Assembly (NCBI RefSeq): GCF_003672135.1
Contig: NC_039511.1
Span: 8,458,464 to 8,522,463, forward strand
Reading direction: 5' to 3'
DNA from: Ooceraea biroi
Lineage: Eukaryota; Arthropoda; Insecta; Hymenoptera; Formicidae
DNA: 64,000 nucleotides
The notes under the pieces: generated by a model
What the model was told of the DNA's origin: nothing
Databases searched by the model: none
Seen by the model: the letters and a program-made list of their open reading frames with translations, nothing else
Position numbers and translations under genes: made by a program
Shown: one piece after another, positions 31,331 through 41,293 of the stretch
Position numbering within the stretch: position 1 is the stretch's first letter
Layout of the letters: each line of letters starts with the position of its first letter

Positions 31331-31437
31331 ACAAAATCAACAAAGCGTCAAACATTTGCTGAAGTGATGGTTGTGTCCAAAAATTAATAAAATAAAATGA
31401 AGAAACTACTAAAATTGCCATAGAATCTCAAAGTAAG

Positions 31438-31824
31438 ATGAGTAATAATATTTTACAAGAACAAGAAAAACTGTTACAACAACAAACACAATTATTACTA
31501 CAAAACTTGCATGCAAATTCTTTACAATCTCAACGAACTACAAATTATTATCCTAATTCTGATCAGTTCAAACCTTCATTGCAATCAGTTAATAACCCTC
31601 GTTTTGTCAAAATACCACTTAATGTTATGCAGTCTGCAGAAAGATATTTGCCAGTTATTGCGACACCACCATCTACACCAACACCACCACCTTCATTAAC
31701 ACCATTATCGAACGTACCTTTTTCAGTTTCTTCACCCATAGTAACAACTTCCTCAACAATTTCTGCAACTTCTTATAATTTTAATTCAAGCTCAATCTCT
31801 ACTTCAAATCAAGTCACAAAGTAA
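31438..31824 (+). CDS. unknown Gln/Pro/Ser-rich protein or exon
   Basis: A 128-residue frame: MSNNILQEQEKLLQQQTQLL, a Gln-rich coil, then FVKIPLNVMQSAERYLPVIA, a TPPSTPTPPPSLTP proline stretch and a Ser/Thr-rich tail. No domain was recognised. Upstream, QTFAEVMVVSKN in another frame (31,350-31,400) looks coding. Together with 17,709-18,065 it may be part of one old gene separated by insertions, but nothing in the sequence proves the link. Confidence 0.35.
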   Translation: MSNNILQEQEKLLQQQTQLLLQNLHANSLQSQRTTNYYPNSDQFKPSLQSVNNPRFVKIPLNVMQSAERYLPVIATPPSTPTPPPSLTPLSNVPFSVSSPIVTTSSTISATSYNFNSSSISTSNQVTK

Positions 31825-32196
31825 AATGGTTGTTTAAAAGTAGCTTGTTTTTATTTAAATATTTTATGTGAGTTTTATTTCAAATCTTTTATATTTATAT
31901 TTATATAATCTATATTTTATTTTTAAAGGTACATAATAGTTTTTTTGCTTAATTTTATAAGAATAAAAAGTGAAATTGTCGTTATAAATGGAAAATAATT
32001 TAAGTTTTTAAAATAGAAGTTAAGTATTAAATATTAAGAATATAAGTATTAAATATAGCGATTATTATTTTTTGTTTGTTGTTGATTTCGAAGTATTAAA
32101 TATAATAAGGTTTAGTTGAATTATTTAATTCAGTTCAATTATGAAAATAAATGATGTTCCTATTTCAACATGTACCTGTAAACCAAAAATAAAATA
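31825..32196. other. AT-rich flank of the Polinton, no gene seen
   Basis: Very AT-rich with long T and A runs. Its last six bases, AAAATA (32,191-32,196), are the left copy of the Polinton target duplication. Confidence 0.7.
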
Positions 32197-32209
32197 AGTA
32201 GATATATGG

Positions 32210-32440
32210 GGCGGGTTCTAACCCATGGGGCAACGAGGAGGGGGGGAGGGAGAGGGGGGCTGAATCAGCAGGGGGGAGAGGAGGAGGCTGAGCCAGCAGG
32301 GAGGAGGGGGGCTGAGTCAGCAGGGGGAGGGGGGCTGAGTCAGCAGGGGGAGGGGGACTGAGTCAGCAGGAGGGAGGGGGTGCTGACTCAGCAGGGGTAT
32401 CATATTCACATCGATGGGATGAATCAGCAGGGGGGGGGAG
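32210..32440. repeat. G-rich minisatellite in the left terminal repeat
   Basis: Tandem units of GGGGGCTGAGTCAGCAG type, about 18-35 bases each, G on the plus strand. The right terminal repeat carries the C-rich mirror version (51,060-51,240). Runs of three to nine G give quadruplex potential. The unit contains TGAGTCA, and one copy at 32,381-32,393 is TGCTGACTCAGCA. Confidence 0.85.
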
Positions 32441-32571
32441 ATCGTATATTGTTACATGTGTAGACCTGCACGAACATGTTCAAGGTCAGACGAATCGGAA
32501 CGCGCCCTGAAACTGCGCAGTAGCGCAAATGGCGGCTGCGCTATTGTTACATAGTGCAACAGCAGCACTAC

Positions 32572-32613
32572 CTTTATATACGCTTATACGATTGGACCTG
32601 CACGAACATGTTC
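32572..32613 (-). promoter_or_regulatory. TATA promoter with GAACATGTTC palindrome, left terminal repeat
   Basis: On the minus strand, GAACATGTTCGTGCAGGTCC is followed by a TATATAAAGG box about 30 bases on. The same pairing occurs at 49,169 and 50,974. It points out of the element. A second palindrome lies at 32,472-32,481. Confidence 0.45.
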
Positions 32614-32638
32614 AGTTACATAGTGCAACATCGTGGCG

Positions 32639-33289
32639 ATGGAAGAGCAGGATTCCTATTGGTGTTATGATCTCCACGTTAAGGACAGTTTAGAGTTAGA
32701 TGTCGAAGACGTTCCGCGGACGATCGCGCACAAGAAACAGTATTCAGGGACGTTCAACGAGTCTCGATAGCGAAGTTTTTGCGCGATCGCGAGGCCGGTA
32801 TACGTCGAACCTGTGAACGTTCCGTGAAACAAGATGTAATTCAGAAGGAGACTATCGATAAGTCACCTTATCACGTAAGATGGACAATGTACAGGCAGAT
32901 GCTGGAAGAATGTAAGATCGAAGACAAAGGTAAGTTATTCATACACGGATGACTACCGTAATCACGTGAGGAATATAGTTAGCAAGATAAAATTCTACGT
33001 GAGGGATATACGAGGTAGCAAGGTCAAGGTTCATCGTGACGTGTTGTACGCGTCGATTCCCGCAGGCAACGGGCGGTACTTCGAACTGTTAGTGTTGGAG
33101 GGTTTTTACTATATCAATATATGGGACCCCCCACCATTACCAATCATGGAATATGAGGAGGAGAGTAAAAAGTACGAGGGTATACCGCTCAACTATTGCG
33201 CATTGAAGTCGATTTACCACAATGTTCGAAATATAGTAGGACATTGCAAACTGTGTTATCGGGTGATATGCAAGTGCAGCGAATTGTAA
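32639..33289 (+). pseudogene. Polinton terminal gene, left copy (zinc-ribbon-like C-terminus)
   Basis: Homologous by eye to the gene at 49,956-50,651. After ATG at 32,639 (MEEQDSYWCYD) the frame stops at a TAG. Another frame then reads IAKFLRDREAGIRRTCERSV, SPYHVRWTMYRQMLEECK; a further frame (open from 32,966) gives RDVLYASIPAGNGRYFELLV, KYEGIPLNY and the C-terminal CKLCYRVICKCSEL. The CxxC...CxC end suggests metal binding. A GTAAGT at 32,931 could be a splice donor or chance. Function unknown. At least two frame breaks. Confidence 0.65.
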
Positions 33290-33317
33290 GACAAAGTCTA
33301 CTTGGAGCGTGAGTACG

Positions 33318-36300
33318 ATGGACGAGCGCGAGCTCGCCGAGCTCGCCGAGCAAGTTGAGACGCTATGCGCGTACTTCGAGTGGGAACTTAAGTGCGACGA
33401 GTACCTGCAAACATTGCAGGAAGAGTGTCGTCGGATAGGAAGCATGCGAACGGTAACCGGGCGGAGGTTCGCCGCGATCGCTAAAATCGTGTGCCTGGAG
33501 GGTGTGGGGAACCGTCTGAGACGGCGATTCGAGTACGTGGGTGCGGGACTCGGCGAGCAGAGTGGACTCTCTTGGACGGAGGTCGAGACGGCGTTCAGGA
33601 ACCGCGTGCGCACCGGTGCGGTGGTCAACGGTGGATACATCGAGCCACGTCGATTTCTCAAGGATGCCAGGGACGTGGTGATCGAGCGCGTGCGCGGTAG
33701 CGTCGCTACGTTGAACGGCGTCAAGGTGAATACCGCGTTCAACGCCGAGTTCGTAGCGGGCGAGAAGACAGCAGTAAAGACGATCGCCACGCGAAACCAC
33801 GGACTGTTACCCACCTCCGACCTTCGCGAGTGGTACGACAAGCGCGTGATGGAGATCACTCTGGCGTCTCTCGACGAATTCCAAGAGCGGGACAGTGGGT
33901 GGGCGTTGTCCAAGATACTAAACTTAACGGTAAACGTGAACAGGTACAACCCCATGCGTGCGGGGTGTGTCAACGATATACCGCGCGTGATCCAAGTGAA
34001 ACATGCGGTGGTGAACGTGAGATCAACGGACAACGCGTGCTTCGCGCGGGCGGTGGTCGCCGCTCTTTATCCCTGCGCTACACATGCGGAAAGGGCGGCG
34101 CAATATCCCGACTATGAGGCCGTGCTAGATATGACTGGTATGGATTTTCCCATGACCCTCGATCAGATCGCCAAGTTCGAGCGCAATAACGGAATATCAA
34201 TAAACGTATTCGCCGAGGATGACGATAACAGGCGACGGGCCATCGTTCCGCTGCGGCTAACCGACCACAAGCGGAACAGACACGTCAACCTGCTGTACGT
34301 GCCCGACAGCCGCGCGGAGCAGCCGGGACACTTCGCGTGGATCAGGGATCTATCGCGCCTGGTTAGTGCACAAATCAGCAGGAAGAAGCAGCGGAAGTAC
34401 ATCTGCGATCGGTGAGTTTTCGTAGAAACAATATCTTACATCATATCATAAAAATAATCATAACGTTTACGCAGGTGCCTACACTACTTCCCAACCGAGG
34501 AGCGGCTGACAGCACATATTATCGACTGCGAGAGTATCAACGACTGCGCGATAGTCCTGCCCAGCGAGGACGATAAGCTGCTAGCCTTCCGAAACTAGAA
34601 GAGGAAGGAACGCGCACCGTTTGTTGTGTACGCGGATCTCGAGTGCACGTTGGAGAAGAATGAGCAGGCGAAGGATGCGGCGGCGGCTGGCGCGTATCAA
34701 CGGCACAGGACGTTCAGTGTGGGATATTACGTGCGTTGCGTGTACGACGAGTCGTTGTCCGCGTACAGAACGCATCGCGGGGAGGACTGCGTGTCGTGGT
34801 TCGTCGGAGAGCTCGGCGAACTGGCGCGGCGCGTCAAGACGATCCTCGCGTCCAACGTGCCCATGAGGGACCTCACCCCGGAGCAGTGTGAGGAACTTCG
34901 CGATGCAGCGCGGTGCCACGTGTGCGGTAAACCGTTCGCGACGGGTGACACCCGGGTGCGCGATCACTGTCACCTAACCGGCCGCTACAGAGGCCCGGCG
35001 CACTCGACATGCAACCTAAACTATAAGGACTCGCACATTATCTCCGTGATATTTCACAATCTCTCCGGCTACGACGCCCACTTCATCATCGAGGACGTGG
35101 CGAACGCCTTCGAGGGCAGTGTGGAGTTACTGCCGCTGACGAAGGAGCAGTACATTGCGTTCACGAAGAACGTCGCGAACACCGCGGACAGGTACGGAGC
35201 CAGAGCGTGCGTGAAACTGCGGTTCATAGACTCGTACAAGTTTCTCAGCACAAGTCTCGACAAACTAGCGTCCTACCTCGACCGGAGCCACATGCGCATT
35301 CTACGTGCGGAGTTTCGGCATCTCTCCGAGAAGGATTTCCAGCTCCTCACGCGGAAAGGCGTATTTCCATATGAGTACGTCGATAGCGTCGAGAGACTGC
35401 ATGAGACCCGTTTACCGCCATGCGAGTCCTTCCACAGTTCGCTGACCGGCGATACGGTGTCAGGTGACGACTACGCGCACGCGACAACCGTGTGGAACAG
35501 GTTCGCTATCGAGAACCTCGGACAATACAGCGACATGTACCTAAAAACGGACGTTCTCCTCCTGGCGGATGTGTTTGAAAATTTTCGTGACACGTGCATA
35601 CGGGGTTACGGCTTGGACCCGGCGCACTACTACACACTACCGGGCTACACGTGGGACGCGATGCTGCTGCACACAGGCATTGAGTTCGAGCTGCTGACGG
35701 ACGTGGATATGGTGCTGTTCGTGGAGCGTGGCGTGCGCGGTGGGCTGAGTCAATGCTCGCACAGATACGCACGAGTCAACAACAGATACGCGCCGTCATA
35801 CGATCCGTCCGAGCCGTCGTCGTATCTCATGTACTACGACGTGAATAATCTTTACGGATGGGCCATGTGTCAGTCGTTGCCTCGTGGGGAGTTTCGCTGG
35901 GTCGAGGACGTCTCGACGCTCGACGTGCACGCGATCCCCCCGGATTCGCCACAGGGTACATCCTCGAGGTCGACCTGGAGTATCCGCGATATCTACACGA
36001 CGCGCACGCGGACCTGTCGTTCTGTCCGACGCGTGAGACACCGCCCGACAAGCGGCAGGAAAAGCTCCTCGCGACTCTGTGCGATAAGCAACGGTACGTG
36101 ATACACTATCGCACCTTGCAGCAGTGCACGCGCCACGGGCTTCGCGTCGCGAGGATTCACTGCGCGCTGGAGTTCGCGCAGTCCGCGTGGCTCCGGGACT
36201 ACATCGAGCTGAACACGGCATTTAGGACGCGCGCGACGAACGATTTCGAGAAGAACCTGTACAAGCTTATGAACAACGCCGTCTTCGGTAAGACGATGGA

Positions 36301-37046
36301 GAACGTTCGAAATCGCGTCGACGTGAAACTCGTGACGCGCTGGGAGGGGAGATACGGTGCCGAGGCTCTTATCTCGCATCCTAACTTCCACAGCCGATCC
36401 GTGTTCGGGGAGAATCTCCTCGCCGTGGAGCTACGTAGACTGAGCCACATTCAACCGGCCGACATACGTGGGCATGTGCATTCTGGACATCTCGAAGACG
36501 CGCCTCTACGAGGTCCACTACGACTACATGGCCCCGCTGTATGGTGACAAGTGTCGGATTATGTACACGGACACGGACAGTCTGATATACCGCATCGAGT
36601 GCGAGGACGCGTACGCGGACATGAGGCGCGACATCGCGTGCTTCGACACGAGCGACTATCCGGCGGACAACGCGTACAACATGCCACAGCGGAACAAGAA
36701 GGTATCGGGGCTCATGAAGGACGAGAACAACGGTGCCGTCATGACCGAATTCATCGGGCTGAGGGCGAAGATGTACGCGCTGAGGGTGTGCGGAAAGAAG
36801 GATACGAAGAAGATCAAGGGTGTGTGCAAGAGCATCGTGGGGCGAACGATAACGTTCGACGACTACGCGCGCTGTTTGAGCGAATCGGTGGAGATGACCC
36901 GCCAACAGTCGCGCATTCAGTCGAAGCTCCATCGGGTCTACACCGTAGCGGAGACGAAGCTCGCCCTCGGCCCGCACGACAAGCGGTACATCGTACCCGA
37001 CCGCACCAGCACCCTCCCGTGGGGGCATTACGTCATTCCACAGTGA
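33318..37046 (+). pseudogene. POLB: Polinton family B DNA polymerase, spliced, broken
   Basis: Protein-primed type B polymerase. Exon 1 (33,318-34,411) is the long N-terminal region (LREWYDKRVMEITLASLDEF, VNVRSTDNACFARAVVAALY, LTDHKRNRHVNLLY). A 63-nt GT-AG intron follows, then exon 2 from 34,475. A TAG interrupts at about 34,597. Exonuclease motifs: VVYADLEC and IFHNLSGYDAHFIIED. A Cys/His block, CHVCGKPF...RDHCHLTGRYRG...CNLNY, resembles an HNH/endonuclease VII-type zinc site. Polymerase motif A is YYDVNNLYGWAM, motif B KLMNNAVFGKTMENV, motif C YTDTDSLIY. Frameshifts lie in a C run near 35,938 and near 36,450. An alternative GTG at 33,309 was set aside for ATG at 33,318. Confidence 0.93.
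34412..34474 (+). other. 63-nt intron in the Polinton polymerase
   Basis: GTGAGTTTTCG at the 5' side and TTTACGCAG at the 3' side. Joining the exons keeps the frame across an Asp-Arg-Cys-Leu junction. AT-rich, unlike the GC-rich exons. Confidence 0.8.
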
Positions 37047-37149
37047 CATACACGAGGGGAAAGCGAAAGAACACATCGTGTGTATGATACTGTATTCATT
37101 CATCGTAATAACATAATACACGGTATTACATGTTCTTATAACTTTCCTT

Positions 37150-37163
37150 ATAAAGTATATATA

Positions 37164-37200
<37 letters not shown>
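37150..37200. repeat. (AT)n microsatellite between convergent genes
   Basis: ATATATAT run of about 35 bases in the AT-rich spacer (37,047-37,222) between the 3' ends of polymerase (plus) and integrase (minus). Confidence 0.9.
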
Positions 37201-37201
<1 letters not shown>

Positions 37202-37222
37202 ATAAAAGATACATGCGTACGA

Positions 37223-38170
37223 TCACAGCACATTGTCCCTACTGATCCAAGAATTGTGCGACGCGTCCATTCCGAGCCACTTGTACACGTCGTTTCCTCT
37301 TCGCCACAGCACCTTTTCCATGAGATAAACGTCCGGATGACGGGCTCTGAATAACTCGTGCTCGTAGAAGCCGCCGGAGATCGGATTACCGCGATAGTCC
37401 TCCAACAGGTACGTCGCGGGATTGGTCCGTTGCACCTTCGCTACCCTAAACACCTCCGTGGTCCAATTCGGTGTATAGCCCTTCGCGAAGACGGTTTTAT
37501 GCTTGCTCATGCGCACCGTATTACCCGCGCGGAATTTCGCTGGCGCGGCGATCTTCACGCGCTTGTAAACAGTGGACAGCAGTCGAACAGCTGTGGCCGG
37601 CGTGACGTCGACCGGCCACATGGCGATAGTGCGGTGCCGGCGAGCGTTGTACTCTCGCACGAGGCGCGATAACGCGTCTGCTCACTCGTACGATCCATTG
37701 AGCGTAAACACTTTCCACATTTTATTCTTCAGCGTACGATTGAAGCGTTCCACTATCGAGGCCTTCATTACCGAGTGCGTGGAATAGTGATTTATACCGC
37801 GCTTACGCGCTAGTTCTCGCACCTGTGCGTTGTAGAATTCCTTGCCCTTGTCGGTCTGCAGGTTCCGCGGACACCTGCGATCGTCGCGGAATATCCGAGC
37901 GAGCGCCTCGGCCACCTCGCTTCCGGACTTACGCTTGAGAGGTACCGCCCACGCGTACTTGCTCAGCGCGTCGATGATCGTCAGTATGTAGCGGTAGCCT
38001 CTGTTCTGCCGCGCGTACGACTGCACGTCGACCAGATCCGCCTGCCACAGGTCGTCGTATCAGCGTACGATCACGCGACGACGAGGAAAGTTTCTTCGCG
38101 CTGGCGCGTGTAACTCGCGCACCAGTTGCAACCTCTCCGAACTGACGTTGCCGCGCGCCTTGACCCTCAT
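37223..38170 (-). pseudogene. INT: Polinton retroviral-type integrase, two in-frame stops
   Basis: Read from ATG at 38,170. Start region RGNVSSERLQLVREL and ARRNFPRRRVIV, then TGA at 38,060-38,062, then DDLWQADLVD with the first catalytic Asp. Core: TIIDALSKYAWAVPLKRKSG, LQTDKGKEFYN (second Asp) and IVERFNRTLKNKMWK (Glu): the DDE triad is complete. A TGA at 37,682-37,684 follows GSYE, then REYNARRHRTIAMWPVDVTP and an SH3-like/chromo-type C-terminal part (GNTVRMSKHKTVFAKGYTPN, FYEHELFRA). No frameshift. In the family it inserts the linear element and makes the 6-bp duplication. Confidence 0.92.
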
Positions 38171-38209
38171 CGTGGCGCGATTCGGCGGACCGGTCCTGTC
38201 TCCTCAGTA

Positions 38210-38420
38210 CAGATTCGATCTACCGTTACGATCGGTTCGTTGATCGACCCGTTCGTTCGTCGGTCGGTCGAGCGGACCGTTCGTCCGTTGATCGATCCGT
38301 TGATCGGTCCGTCGATCGCCCCGTTCATCCGTCGAACGGCCGTTGATCGGTCCGTTAATCGACCCGTTGATCGATTCGTCGATCAGTCGGTCGGTCGGTC
38401 GGTCGGCGCGTTCGTCCGTT
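38210..38420. repeat. GATCGxxCCGTT-type tandem repeat
   Basis: Imperfect units such as GTTGATCGATCCGTTGATCG recur across about 200 bases. It separates the integrase and coiled-coil genes, and the ORFs read through it on both strands are low-complexity. Confidence 0.8.
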
Positions 38421-38464
38421 CGCTTCACTCTCCCGTTACGGGCGGTCGTCGATGCTCACGTATG

Positions 38465-39007
38465 TCAGCGCTGATCCGTCGGTTCTCGAGAGTCCGAACA
38501 GTCGCTGCGCAGCCTCAACACCGTTGCTTCGAGATCGTTCGCCCGTTCCTCGCACGACTGTGCGGTCCTCGTCACCTTGTCCAATCGGTTCGTGTTGGAT
38601 CTAGCATCCGTTCGCGCCTTCGCCACGTTTTCCGTAAGGTACTTTATCCTCCCGTCGTGCGCCTGCAATTGCGTCGTGAGGGAGGTCGTGTCGGACTGGA
38701 GCTGCGACAGCGACGCGGTAATCCACTCCTCCTGAGCGTTGATCCGCAGCCTCGTTTCCTCGACGACCCTGCGCAACTCAGCCACCCCGCCGTTCGTACC
38801 GTCGACGTGCGCTCGTAGCGCGTCGACCGCCTCCCGCAGCTCGCGATAGTCCCTCCGCTGGGCCTCGGATAACGACCCAATCCGCTGGTCCACGTGGTAT
38901 CGGTTTACCGCATCGTACTCCTCTCGCGGTATGGCCACGTGGCGTATTCGTCGCCGTCCGGGACCCGGCAGAGAGCGTTGTCGCGCACGTAACCGCGAAC
39001 GTCGCAT
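38465..39007 (-). CDS. Polinton coiled-coil protein
   Basis: A 180-residue intact frame. The N-terminus is Arg-rich (MRRSRLRARQRSLPGPGRRR), followed by long heptad regions: RDYRELREAVDALRAHVDG, VAELRRVVEETRLRI, SLSQLQSDTTSLTTQLQ, LTENVAKARTDARSNTNRLD. It should form a coiled coil, possibly trimeric, as in fibre or spike-associated proteins, but that is a guess. The C-terminus EPTDQR abuts the tandem repeat. Same strand as the integrase and the next gene; together they form a minus-strand block. Confidence 0.65.
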   Translation of the reverse strand: MRRSRLRARQRSLPGPGRRRIRHVAIPREEYDAVNRYHVDQRIGSLSEAQRRDYRELREAVDALRAHVDGTNGGVAELRRVVEETRLRINAQEEWITASLSQLQSDTTSLTTQLQAHDGRIKYLTENVAKARTDARSNTNRLDKVTRTAQSCEERANDLEATVLRLRSDCSDSREPTDQR

Positions 39008-39093
39008 GTCCGAAACTCTGTCTCGTGGTCGCCGCTCCGTGCGAGGGTAGCGCCGAACTTGTTCACGGGCATCGATGCGTCGTGGACGGTGCT

Positions 39094-39837
39094 TCAGATC
39101 GTAATGATACCTGCCTCTCGGAGCTCCTCGATTATAGACAGGAACTCGGCGTCGTGCGAGTCGTTGCCCACGTCGCGAGACGCCTCGATCAGCCTAAGGC
39201 GATCCACCAGCTCGTTCGGATCGTCCCAGTGCACGTAGTCGATCGCGTTGTCGGTTATCCTCATGGTTGGAAGCGACTGCGGTGGTGGTGGTGGTGGTGG
39301 CTGCGGTTCCACACCGGCTCTGCCGTGACCCGCGGCCGAGTCAATGCACATCAACGGTGCGATAATCTGCTTGTACTTGAAGCCCTTGTTACTCTTTATC
39401 GGTCTGTACGCCTGATACCGCTGCCTGTGTGCGTTCGTCGCCGACAGAATCTGGCGGTACATCGTCGTGTCCTGTACGGTGTACACGCGCTCGTCGGGCA
39501 TGCGCATGAAGATCAGCTCGTACAGACCGGGCGTACCCTCGTACCGCGTACCGTCCACGAATATGGTGTCGTCCGAGCCGACGTCGAAGCGCTTGTCGCC
39601 GAGCATCGTGCCGGTCTCACCGATGTACACCCCGTACACGGTGTCGATGGTGCTCGTCCTGCTGGCTAGCCCGCGACCACTGTTCGTGAACAGAGCGCCC
39701 ACGTACTTCCGACCCAACGGCCCTAGCGTGGCGAGCAGCGCGTCCCTGCTATCGTCCATTCGCATGACCTCGGCGACGGATCGCTCCAGCGGCCTCAGCG
39801 ACACCGCCGCGTCGGACCCGAGCGTCGCGCTTATCAA
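39094..39837 (-). CDS. conserved Polinton protein of unknown function (PX/PY type)
   Basis: A 247-residue intact frame. It contains VYGVYIGETGTMLGDKRFDV, RYEGTPGLYELIFMR, a TNAHRQRYQAYRPIKSNKGF segment, a poly-Pro linker, and DPNELVDRLRLIEASRDVGN with SIIEELREAGIITI at the C-terminus. The GTPGLYEL and C-terminal DPNELVDRLRLL-like helix are familiar from Polinton proteins of animals that lack an assigned function. The start may lie slightly upstream of 39,837. Intact while its neighbours are broken. Confidence 0.7.
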   Translation of the reverse strand: MISATLGSDAAVSLRPLERSVAEVMRMDDSRDALLATLGPLGRKYVGALFTNSGRGLASRTSTIDTVYGVYIGETGTMLGDKRFDVGSDDTIFVDGTRYEGTPGLYELIFMRMPDERVYTVQDTTMYRQILSATNAHRQRYQAYRPIKSNKGFKYKQIIAPLMCIDSAAGHGRAGVEPQPPPPPPPQSLPTMRITDNAIDYVHWDDPNELVDRLRLIEASRDVGNDSHDAEFLSIIEELREAGIITI

Positions 39838-39984
39838 CGGTGATAAGTCGGACCGAGCGTGGCGTTCAGTCTCTGCCGACCTATCTTTAGCCTCTGCGGC
39901 GTAACCATCCGCCGCTTCTGCGGTGTCACTATCGCGGATGACGAGGCGTCAGCGTCCTCGTACTCGCACTTCCTCTTTGTGTTT

Positions 39985-40263
39985 ATGCGCGACGCGTTAC
40001 CCGCGCGTGCGCGTCACAACGAGTGCGGCATCGTGAACCTCGACGCCTCCGCGGGTCCGGGGACCCATTGGGTCGCGTACGCTAAGAGGGGCGAGAAGGT
40101 CGTCTACTTTGACGGTTTCGGCAACCTGCGCCCACCGCGCGCACTCGAGCGCTATCTGAGTGGCGCCGCGTCGATCGCGTACAATCGCCACCAATATTAG
40201 ACGTACGACGAGCAGATCTGCGGGCAGTTGTGTCTGCGTTTTCTCCGCGACATCGAGTGGTAG
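39985..40263 (+). pseudogene. PRO: Polinton adenovirus-type cysteine protease
   Basis: ATG at 39,985 (MRDALPARARHNECGIVNLD). The catalytic His is in GPGTHWVAYAKRG, the acidic residue in VVYFDGFGNLRPP, and the Gln-Cys pair in [14 protein letters not shown] at 40,198-40,200 cuts off the catalytic Cys; the frame then continues to the natural TAG at 40,261. The fold family is the C5/Ulp1 protease group, which matures capsid proteins in adenoviruses and is predicted to do so in Polintons. An in-frame Met at 39,859 would add a poorly conserved N-terminus. First of the plus-strand morphogenesis cluster. Confidence 0.85.
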
Positions 40264-40279
40264 AGGGCGGCGATCCATC

Positions 40280-41075
40280 ATGTCGCTGACGCTCACGCTG
40301 ACCGGTAGAAGCAGTGTTCTCACGGTGTGTTACTTCCCGCCAATCGATCTGAGCGACGGTTCCTACGAGCTCGGTCTCGCGGATTTCGAGACCTACAACT
40401 CGATACTTAACGTCGACGCGATCAACAACCGATTCTACTTCGGTGAGAGGGACGCGTTGATAACGATTCTCGAGGGATCCTACGAGCTCCGTGCCATAAG
40501 CCGGTTCCTGAGGAACGCCGTGCTCCGTCGACGTGACGCCATGGGTGACGACGACGACGACAACGACGACGATGACGACGACGACTCCGTCGGAACGTAC
40601 GACATGTACGACGGTGAGGAGAGCACGGGGGGAGACGTGCTCGCTCTACGCGCCAACGACAACACCATGCGCAGCGAGATGAAGTGCGCCTATAGGGTGA
40701 ACTTCGCCAAGCCCGGCACCATCGGTCCGCTCCTGGGGTTCTCGCCGCGCGTACTACGGCCCAACAGGTGGTACGCGTCCGACAAACCGGTGAACATCAT
40801 GAGCGTGAACGTCATCCGCGTGGAGTGCAACGTCACGGCGGGGGCATACAGCAACAACAGACCCGTGCACACGATACACGAGTTCGCGCCCAACGTGCCA
40901 CCGGGATATAAACTATCGGAAAGGCCCGGGCAGATCATTTACCCTCCCGGTCGTCGCGCAGAGCGTCACCAACATCACGGTGCGCGTCGTGGATCAGAAC
41001 GGTCTGCCGATCGACTTTCGCGGCGAGGAGATAACGGTGCGTCTGCACATGCGACGACGACGACGCGCTGCGTAG
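40280..41075 (+). pseudogene. mCP: Polinton minor capsid (penton-type) protein, one frameshift
   Basis: [40 protein letters not shown] at the N-terminus. A long Asp-rich insertion (D runs at residues ~88-105) is next, then [20 protein letters not shown] and [18 protein letters not shown] one-base insertion near 40,943 moves the rest into another frame, where [20 protein letters not shown] and ITVRLHMR end at a TAG at 41,073. The pattern fits the single jelly-roll minor capsid gene next to the major capsid gene in Polintons. It starts 17 bases after the protease stop. Confidence 0.8.
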
Positions 41076-41086
41076 AGCCGTAGGGA

Positions 41087-41293
41087 ATGCTCGTACTGTG
41101 GGGTGGTGGAGGACGCGGAAGAGGAAGAGGTACTACTACTCAGATGCGAGAGCGTCCCGAGGAGGAGGGGAAGGTGCGCAGGAGCGGTAACGGTACGACG
41201 CTGAACGCGGAGAACGCAGCTTTCCTTCGTTCGTTGGGATACACCGTCGTTCGGAATGGCTACGATGGTCGACGTACTCGACATCGGCGATGA
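41087..41293 (+). CDS. small Gly/Arg-rich ORF ahead of the major capsid gene
   Basis: A 68-residue frame (MLVLWGGGGRGRGRGTTTQM...) ending NGYDGRRTRHRR that overlaps the capsid start in another frame. The Gly/Arg-rich part may be a small basic protein or chance. The segment LNAENAAFLRSLGYTV looks more ordered. Weakly supported. Confidence 0.3.
   Translation: MLVLWGGGGRGRGRGTTTQMRERPEEEGKVRRSGNGTTLNAENAAFLRSLGYTVVRNGYDGRRTRHRR

Noticed and set aside
33137..34033. Minus-strand 298-residue ORF over the polymerase N-terminus
   Set aside because: Overlaps a frame with family motifs on the other strand. Low-complexity Ser/Arg content and no recognisable domain.
36381..37226. Minus-strand 281-residue ORF across polymerase motif C
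   Set aside because: Complement of the polymerase with an AT-repeat-derived start (YIYIYIYIY). Not a gene.
37682..38062. Two TGA codons in the integrase as possible recoding
   Set aside because: Neighbouring Polinton genes have TAG stops and frameshifts as well, so ordinary decay explains them better than a special genetic code or selenocysteine.
38126..38818. Plus-strand 230-residue ORF opposite the integrase/coiled-coil genes
   Set aside because: Composed mainly of the GATCG-type tandem repeat and the complement of the coiled-coil gene. GC-rich sequence keeps several frames open here.
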